A stretch of DNA of 47,019 nucleotides from Coxiella endosymbiont of Ornithodoros amblus. Its GTDB lineage: Bacteria > Pseudomonadota > Gammaproteobacteria > Coxiellales > Coxiellaceae. Below the pieces are notes generated by a model, which worked only from the letters and a program-made list of their open reading frames with translations, searched no databases and had not been told where the DNA came from. The position numbers were made by a program, and so were the translations under genes. How positions within the stretch are numbered: the stretch's first letter is position 1; every line of letters begins with the position of its first letter. The stretch covers positions 1-47,019 of the forward strand of contig NZ_VFIV01000003.1 in NCBI RefSeq assembly GCF_019425495.1. Reading direction: 5' to 3'. This document shows positions 41,717 through 47,019 of the stretch, piece after piece.

Positions 41717-41781
41717 GGTCAGGTACGGATTTAGTGCTTGTTATCACCAATGAAGGAGAAGAGCTAAGTCCGTACCTGACC
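41717..41781. repeat. inverted repeat with 18-base arms
   Basis: GGTCAGGTACGGATTTAG (41,717-41,734) and CTAAGTCCGTACCTGACC (41,764-41,781) are inverted copies with one difference and a 29-base spacer that contains GAAGGAGAAG. Partial relatives: GGTCAGGTACTGATCTTATC at 40,977 and the GGGTCTGTACC near 41,169. It resembles a small miniature element or a palindromic unit. Confidence 0.6.
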
Positions 41782-41797
41782 TCTCTATTTTCTATAC

Positions 41798-41833
41798 TGT
41801 TGGGCTTCGAAAGCTCAGCCCAACTACAGGCTG
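41798..41833. repeat. hairpin repeat B, copy 2
   Basis: CTGTTGGGCTTCGAAAGCTC followed by AGCCCAACTACAGGCTG; its complement matches 11,330-11,369 with about three differences. The arms GTTGGGCT/AGCCCAAC form a hairpin. Confidence 0.6.
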
Positions 41834-41839
41834 TTATCG

Positions 41840-42716
41840 CTTAAGCCTTCTTCAAGCAAATAAGCTTCTTCATCGGCTCTACGATTTTTTGTTAGAAAAT
41901 AAATTGGAGTCGGTTAAAACAACGGGGTTGTGTCTAACAGGGTCCAAGGAACAACAGCAGCCAGAAGAGAGAAATGAAGAGATTCAAATGCTGGATAAAT
42001 AAAGGCTGATACTACTTAAAGTTGCTCCCGACAGACCTAGGCCGCTTGCTAGCGAGTTTTTCGATTGTGCTGCACTAGCAACACTGCCGATAAGAACTTT
42101 CAATAGTGATAATTCCACTAAAATAATTCGGATGTTTCTGTTTTTGGGGAGCCGATAATGCGATCGGAAAGCGCCTCTAAATTCTTGACTATTTTAACCG
42201 AATTGAGTTAATGTTTGTTGGGCTTCCATTGAGTCCTTGGGTCGGTTTGAGGTTCTGCAAGACTCTCCGTTGAGATAACGTAAGTGTTTTTAACCAATTT
42301 CAATCCTGTTTTATTAAGAATGGAAATCGCGAAGTAATCCGGCATTAAAAATAAATGCCCGCTACTAAAGGCGATTAAGCTGCATCATCTTCGTCTTTGC
42401 GATGGGGTGTAAAAATTTAATAGACATCCTATTGCTAACAGAGACACTCCTCATTTAATCACTGCTTTTACTTTACAAAATGTCGTTCTCTTCTCTTCAT
42501 TTTTTGAAAGAAATTAAAGAACAGCTTGTGTGAATCTCCTTCCATATAGTGACCATCAGAAAGAAATGCAGTAGTTAGAAGCTTGAAATACGATTGACGT
42601 AGCCCATACGAGAAAGTTCAGTAGGCGTTAACTATAAAAGGATCAATTCTGCGAACACTTCAGGTGGATCCGCGAGCCATTTACCATTTTCTTTTGTTTT
42701 TTCATTTGTATTCATC
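41840..42716 (-). pseudogene. possible F-box protein gene, decayed
   Basis: On the minus strand, ATG 42,716 opens MNTNEKTKENGKWLADPPEV, FAELILL, stop, LTPTELSRMGYVNR, then drifts. With the stop ignored this reads as an F-box-like ~40-residue motif (LPPEVxxEILxxLTPTELxRxxxVNR). Further along SLIAFSSGHLFLMPDYFAIS and LKLVKNTYVISTESLAEPQT and LNSVKIVKNLEALSDRIIGS are open in other frames. F-box proteins in Coxiella/Legionella are host-directed effectors that recruit Skp1. The motif call is by eye on ~35 residues. Confidence 0.4.
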
Positions 42717-42972
42717 TTTAGGAAATTGATATTAAAAGGTTACTTTAATATCCAAAAATTAATTCAATCTTAACGGGCTAAATCGCACCTGGTTTTTTGG
42801 ACAAAAATCGGTAATCTGTATTCCACTTCGCTCTATATGGCTACCGATGGTAATCACCAAAGATCTAGTCCCTACCTCATTAACGCTAGAAAAAAAGTTA
42901 AAAGGCTAGAAATTGCAGACAAGCAGAAACTTCTATATAATGACCCTACAACCATTCAAGGTGGGGGTTTAT

Positions 42973-43692
42973 ATGTCTAATTTATTAAATGCCTATCAGC
43001 CGAGACGATCCGGCGCTCACAGCCTTACAGTTACTCATTTCATGAGCAAGGTGTACTTATGGATGGTCCTTGGTTTAGCGCTTTCAGCAGGCACAGGGTA
43101 TTATATTTTTTCTCATAGCTATCTTTTTAATAAAATCGTTCACACGCCAGGGCTCTTTTTCGGCTTAATTATCGCGCAATTTGCGGCGGTTATTGGACTC
43201 ACGTGGTTAAATCAGCGGTTAACGGCTACATCAGCAGCGTTGATTTACGTGCTTTATACGGTATTGACAGGAGTCACCCTAAGTGTTGTTTTATATGCTT
43301 ATACGAAACAAAGCGTCTTGGATGCGCTGGCCATCACCAGCCTTGCTTTCTTGGGGCTGAGCGTCTTTAGCTATGTAACGAAGCGTGATTTGGGGCCCAT
43401 TGGAACGTTTTGCATCATGGGTCTATTTGGAATGATTGGGGTGATGCTCCTTGCTTTTTTCATCCCCGGGTTACGTTCCAATACCATGCAGCTCACTATC
43501 TCGGCCATTGGTGTATTGGTTTTCTCAGGCTTAACCGCTTATGACACCCAACGCATTAAGCTTTCTTACCTGCAATCGGGTGGCTGGGTTGAAGGCAAAC
43601 AATTAAAAGCGGCTATCAATGGTGCTTTAATGTTGTATTTGGATTTCATCAACTTATTTCTTAGCTTGCTGCGACTTTTTTCGCGACGATAA
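42973..43692 (+). CDS. Bax inhibitor-1 family membrane protein (YccA/YbhL type)
   Basis: A 239-residue, seven-helix protein of the TMBIM/BI-1 family. I choose ATG 42,973 (MSNLLNAYQPRRSGAHSLTV) because the upstream 20 codons (from 42,913) have no family likeness, and GGTGGGGGTTT just before it may act as a weak ribosome site. Family features: FMSKVYLWMVLGLALSAGTG, FISSLAFLGLS-like helices, GLTAYDTQRIKLSY (the conserved (Y/F)DTQxI motif) and a final LMLYLDFINLFLSLLRLF. E. coli relatives bind FtsH or have unclear roles; some bacterial members are calcium-leak channels. No damage. Confidence 0.92.
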   Translation: MSNLLNAYQPRRSGAHSLTVTHFMSKVYLWMVLGLALSAGTGYYIFSHSYLFNKIVHTPGLFFGLIIAQFAAVIGLTWLNQRLTATSAALIYVLYTVLTGVTLSVVLYAYTKQSVLDALAITSLAFLGLSVFSYVTKRDLGPIGTFCIMGLFGMIGVMLLAFFIPGLRSNTMQLTISAIGVLVFSGLTAYDTQRIKLSYLQSGGWVEGKQLKAAINGALMLYLDFINLFLSLLRLFSRR

Positions 43693-43866
43693 ATTGAAAA
43701 AAGGTGCCGTTTTTTTTGAAGGTGCTTTTTTCTTCTTAGGCATGAAGGACATTTTACTGGGTGGGGCACCGGGTATTGACTCAAATGCTTTTATGCTTTT
43801 TCTTTTTTCTTCTGGCTCCATTAAACGATCATGCTGAACGCTTTGGGGCGATGTATCATTGCGCAC
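43654..43866 (-). CDS. small lysine-rich hypothetical protein
   Basis: A 70-codon frame from a GTG at 43,866, with AAGGA about 12 bases before it. The peptide (SVQHDRLMEPEEKRKSIKAF, then KMSFMPKKKKAPSKKTAPFF) is basic, pI clearly high, and 11 or more Lys lie in the second half. It overlaps the end of the BI-1 gene by 39 bases tail to tail. No family recognised. It could be real or spurious; the low-complexity tail is unusual for a shadow frame. Confidence 0.35.
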   Translation of the reverse strand: MRNDTSPQSVQHDRLMEPEEKRKSIKAFESIPGAPPSKMSFMPKKKKAPSKKTAPFFNLSSRKKSQQAKK

Positions 43867-44160
43867 GTTGTGCGCTGATCCTTAAAAGGTGGTAGCCCAA
43901 GCGGAGTCGTCATCGGCTGCCAACTAATGAACGCTATTTACAGGAATGCGTCGAGGAGCAGTGTTCATTTTGCCAAACATCACTTTTTGAAGCAACGATG
44001 CTCTTTCAATAGTGATATTTGTGAATGAGTTTATTATGAGTAACATGATCATAAGAACCTCTTGGCAATTGTGGAGCGCTCCACCGCAGTAATTATGTTC
44101 ATTGCTTTTAAATTCACTCCAAGTGTTTCCCATAAAAGCCATGAACCTATGCATATGGCT
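43867..44160 (-). other. unidentified frame next to a decayed region
   Basis: A minus-strand open frame (43,924-44,154) reads MHRFMAFMGNTWSEFKSNEH and NSFTNITIERASLLQKVMFG. It may be the 3' end of the decayed gene at 44,160-45,125. No family is recognised. Confidence 0.25.
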
Positions 44161-45125
44161 AATATAGATCTTCCTCGTCGTAAGGCATTTTAATTAAATA
44201 TTTTTTCATAGCTCGTTCTAGATTTATGGACTCGCGGTCGTTTAGCAGCAGTTTCGCACGCTCGTCCTGGAATAAATAATATAACCTTGTTGCAAGCGAT
44301 TAAAAATGTCTGCAGCAGAAGGCAACGGGGCCTACCTTTGGTTATTGAAAATAAGCGAGAGTGTATAGTTTATTTGATGTAAACGTAAGGCATTGGGATT
44401 CCAATCGGGGCTAGATGAATTTCTGTATAAACTTTGTAGCCTTACGAATCTTCCAGTGATCATAAAATGCCTCTTCTCCATTGGCTCGTCCCGATAAGAA
44501 ATTTATATATTATGTATTATTATGTATGAACGACCAGGGGCTTAACGTTAATAAGTTTTGAAGATGTTCTTTCTAAAGGCTCACATCCGATTGAAAGATA
44601 ATTTTTAATAAATCAAAAGAACTATTATTCATAATTACAGCCCAACTGTAAAAAATTCTGAAAATTAAGTTCCTTATATTCCTTCTCTTAGATTAATATA
44701 TCGATTAAATTTCTTCCATCTTCAGTATCGCCAGAAAATGAAAGTTGTTAGCCGTTATTTGTGGATAATTCGACTATGTATTCGTAACTTTCCAGTGTTA
44801 TTCGTAGTAATTAGGTAAGAGCGGAGATCTTCAGAGGTTCCAGTTTTAACCGCATTTTTAATTAAAAAATCGGCAATTGATAATCCAGTTTTATCGATTG
44901 TCTCGTAGGTTGTTTGAAATCTGGGAAGGTCGTCTTCATCTAAGGTATGGTAAAGCTGGATTGTTAACTCTTCAATGTCTTCTTTAGAAGAGTTTTCTGT
45001 GTCGGTTTTATTAAACTATAATTACTATCGTCACTCGAGCTTCTTGGTATTTTTAGTTCTCCTTGGGTAGAACATCGGCTTAACAGATCTAGAACATAAT
45101 TCAGTTTAGATAGCGGGTTAATCAT
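44160..45125 (-). pseudogene. unidentified protein gene, decayed
   Basis: From ATG 45,125 the minus strand reads INPLSKLNYVLDLLSRCSTQ and GELKIPRSSSDDSNYSL, then shifts to SSKEDIEELTIQLYHTLDED, DLPRFQTTYETIDKTGLSIA and DFLIKNAVKTGTSEDLRSYL (open, 44,780-44,990), then many stops; RLQQGYIIYSR and RAMKKYLIKMPYDEEDLY appear further on. The protein was clearly long and acidic/hydrophilic, with repeat-like helices (IxxFLIKNAVKTG resembles ankyrin-type ends). Function unknown. A secreted host-interaction protein is possible but not shown. Confidence 0.4.
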
Positions 45126-45222
45126 ATATCGATGATAATCATGACCATTCCCTCGGCTGTCATAGTGGATACATTCAGCGGATTAAGTGATGGTTAAAAC
45201 TGAAAGTACAGCGGCTTGCACT

Positions 45223-46732
45223 TTAAGGAGTGAGCGCCATCAAAGCTTTTAAATTAATGGTATTTAATTTAAAAAGATAATTGGGTAATTCATCCAAATA
45301 AGAAATTTGAAAATATTTTCTGTTGGCGAGTGAAATTAAAGAAGGATCTTCTTGGTATTGGAGCAGGATAGGAAAGAAAACCGCTTCACCAACAACAGCG
45401 CGTCGCGTGGGCGGATTCGGGCTCAAACCCCAAAAGATTTTGATAAGTCATGGCCATCGTTGTATGGTAGGAGGCATTGAGATTCGGATAATTACCGATA
45501 AATAGGGCAATATGTCCTACAAATATAAACAAGAGTGATTAGTTGATGAGCCTTTTTTCTATTAAATAAGCTAGCCTTTGCTCTTCATTAGCCTTGGACA
45601 TATCCACCATTTTTCCTGCATACACTTGAGCTGAAGAATGTCTGGGTAACCAAACGCCGAACGGCGTAAATAAACTTTTTAATTCGGCGGAGCAGTCATT
45701 ATAAAAATACATGCCACCCCATCTATAAGGACGACCGATTAAGGTCGTAATGACCGTGGCTATATGATGGGGTGTAGGTTCAAATGGCATAAGAACAGCA
45801 TTGGCTGTGGAAACGGTGGAAAAATCTATAGCGGCAGAACCATTCAAAGCGGGGACTGGAATCATTATTTTAATTTTTTTCTGCCTGAGTAGCTGGAAAT
45901 ACGGAGCCTACATAAGCTAAAAACCGAAATTGGTCTTGATCATCGATAATATTAGTTTTCATATGAATAATGGCAGCCAACTGTTTTTTAGCGGCTGTCG
46001 TCCATGTGCTGACAAAAGCTTCATCCACATGCGCAATTCCATTTCTTTTGACCCAAGCAATATAGTGTGGTGTGACCACAAACGATCAAACGCGATCCTA
46101 TGTTTTACAAAGAATATAAACGGGCGTGCCTGCCCATAGTACTGACATTTTTAAATTATCAAAAGGGTAACCTTGACCGGAAAGGTGGTAATCGTAAAAA
46201 GCCACGTCGGTAATAGGAAGCACGTGGGCATTTAAATTAGTCACCGCAATCCCGCAGTTACTAGATTGATACGCCAATTGATCTAATCGTTCAGGATCGA
46301 TATTAGCGGAAAGTGCTTTGATCCACCTGGAAGAATATGGCCTGAAATTTTCACCATAGTTAATTTTTTCTGCTGGTTTATCCTTGTTGGAAAAAGAGGG
46401 AATAATATTTTCTTCAATCGATTTTAGATCATCGGGCGGTGATTGGTGTAAAATTTTCTTGATATAATCCTCGTTCCACGGAGAAAAAGCCATAAAATAA
46501 TGGTCATAAAACAATTGCAAGTATTTTTCTTGGACTGCTTGGGTAATTAAAAGTTTATCGTAATTAGGGTCGTCGGGTTGTATCCAGGAAGAAAGCATTT
46601 AATCGTAATTATCTAATGGAAATAAAGAAATCGTGCTATCGTCAGCCGTACTGTAATTTATCTTTAGTAAAATAATGCCAAAAATAATAAAGAAAAAAGG
46701 GTAGCAAATACTCTTTAAAAAATGAATTTCAT
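45223..46732 (-). pseudogene. SH3-NlpC/P60 family cell-wall peptidase, decayed
   Basis: From ATG 46,732 a signal-peptide-like stretch (FATLFSLLFLALFY) loses its frame; MLSSWIQPDDPNYDKLLI (46,598) starts an N-terminal domain of the SH3-NlpC/P60 architecture; then SH3-like TDVAFYDYHLSGQGYPFDNL with LWAGTPVYIL, and HYIAWVKRNGIAHVDEAFVS (second SH3). The NlpC/P60 domain follows: IGRPYRWGGMYFYNDCSAEL with the catalytic Cys, GVWLPRHSSAQVYAG, then (after a frameshift near 45,540) GGHIALFIGNY-like with His and LSPNPPTRRAVVGEAVFFPI to TAA 45,223. Stops/frameshifts near 46,098, 45,868 and 45,540. The usual YxWGG is YRWGG. A dead gene whose parts are all still present. Confidence 0.8.
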
Positions 46733-47019
46733 TTTTTAAGTTTACCTAATGACTTACTAATAACAAAATCCCAAAAAATAGGTTTTTATTGTAAGTCGTC
46801 ATCACACTGTCTCTTATGTGATGCCGTGGCTGAAACTAATCTAAAGATACATTATCTCGGACTTTTTGAGTTTTTATCAATCATTATAAATCATAGCACT
46901 CTATACATAACAAAAGCAGTTAAGTTGATGAAATGGTCAGAAAAGCTGCTGAGTATTCAGTAGAATTCCTGATGTTATTGAAGGATAAGGGGTTCTTGAT
47001 GAAAGACATCAGTGGGTTA
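46733..47019. other. right-edge stretch without a recognisable gene
   Basis: AT-rich with short frames on both strands only. I see nothing that I can name; a gene may begin beyond the window. Confidence 0.4.

Larger units (their letters stand above)
40954..41797. other. repeat-rich gene-free stretch
   Basis: No gene seen. It holds the repeat A head at 40,985, a palindromic CCCCACGCAGACGGGG tract with GCGCACTACGTGTGCAGCGC (41,053-41,092), repeat A copy 3, and the inverted repeat at 41,717-41,781. A segment CCTTTTCCCCTTGAGGGCAG then GAAAAGGGGGATTC near 41,500 is also a partial hairpin. Confidence 0.4.

Noticed and set aside
43566-43784. A second basic minus-strand frame overlapping the BI-1 gene
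   Set aside because: Most of it is antisense to the BI-1 coding end, and it is weaker than the neighbouring frame at 43,654-43,866.

Overview
The window looks like chromosome from a Coxiella-lineage gammaproteobacterium, most likely a Coxiella-like tick endosymbiont rather than free-ranging C. burnetii. The basis is the secA-mutT-zapD-queF-coaE-pilDCBA gene order, a 23S rRNA gene carrying group I introns and an intervening sequence (both known in Coxiella), ankyrin and F-box remnants, and very heavy gene decay. Intact housekeeping genes alternate with genes broken by several frameshifts or deletions. The species assignment is inference; no database was searched.

Layout. 1-1,430: fragment of an IS110-type transposase and a decayed ankyrin gene. 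1,533-7,444: dciA (damaged tail), secA, mutT, then decayed zapD and queF, then intact coaE. 7,500-10,803: a complete but dead type IV pilus locus (pilD, pilC, pilB, pilA). 10,936: tRNA-Thr(CGT). 11,396-13,668: aldo/keto reductase, ABC ATPase and anmK remnants. 13,673-16,252: mepM-like M23 peptidase and tyrS, divergent and intact. 16,728-24,306: an rRNA operon (promoter, boxA, 16S, tRNA-Ile, tRNA-Ala, 23S, 5S, terminator). 24,330-26,087: decayed cyclic-nucleotide-binding/membrane gene(s). 26,088-37,860: mostly living genes (sdaA, ampG, tamB, tamA, coaA, an ankyrin ORF, gltX) with a dead mutarotase-like gene among them. 37,922-42,716: dead membrane protein, tRNA-Thr(TGT), dead EamA-type transporter, dead M29-like aminopeptidase, repeats, and a possible F-box gene remnant. 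42,973-43,692: intact Bax-inhibitor-1 family protein. 43,654-46,732: a small lysine-rich ORF, an unidentified decayed gene and a dead SH3-NlpC/P60 gene.

The centrepiece is the 23S rRNA gene. It is interrupted four times: by an IVS with a broken S23p gene replacing a helix tip, and by three group I introns at E. coli positions 1917, 1931 and 2500. For each intron I could find both the P1 pairing (5' exon to internal guide, ending in U.G) and the P10 pairing (guide to 3' exon), which fixes the splice sites to the base. The first two introns are sisters and are separated by an exon of only 14 nt; the second ends in A rather than the canonical terminal G. Both intron endonuclease reading frames are dead. 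The same 17-18 nt sequence found in the IVS arm also flanks tRNA-Ile in the 16S-23S spacer.

Functionally, what survives is protein export and envelope assembly (SecA, TamA/TamB, M23 peptidase, AmpG), coenzyme A synthesis (CoaA and CoaE), aminoacyl-tRNA synthesis (TyrS, GltX) and serine catabolism (SdaA). What is lost is surface motility/attachment (pili), queuosine synthesis (queF), a division accessory factor (zapD), murein recycling through AnmK, transporters and host-interaction type proteins. This is the pattern expected of a recently host-restricted, nutrient-provisioning symbiont.
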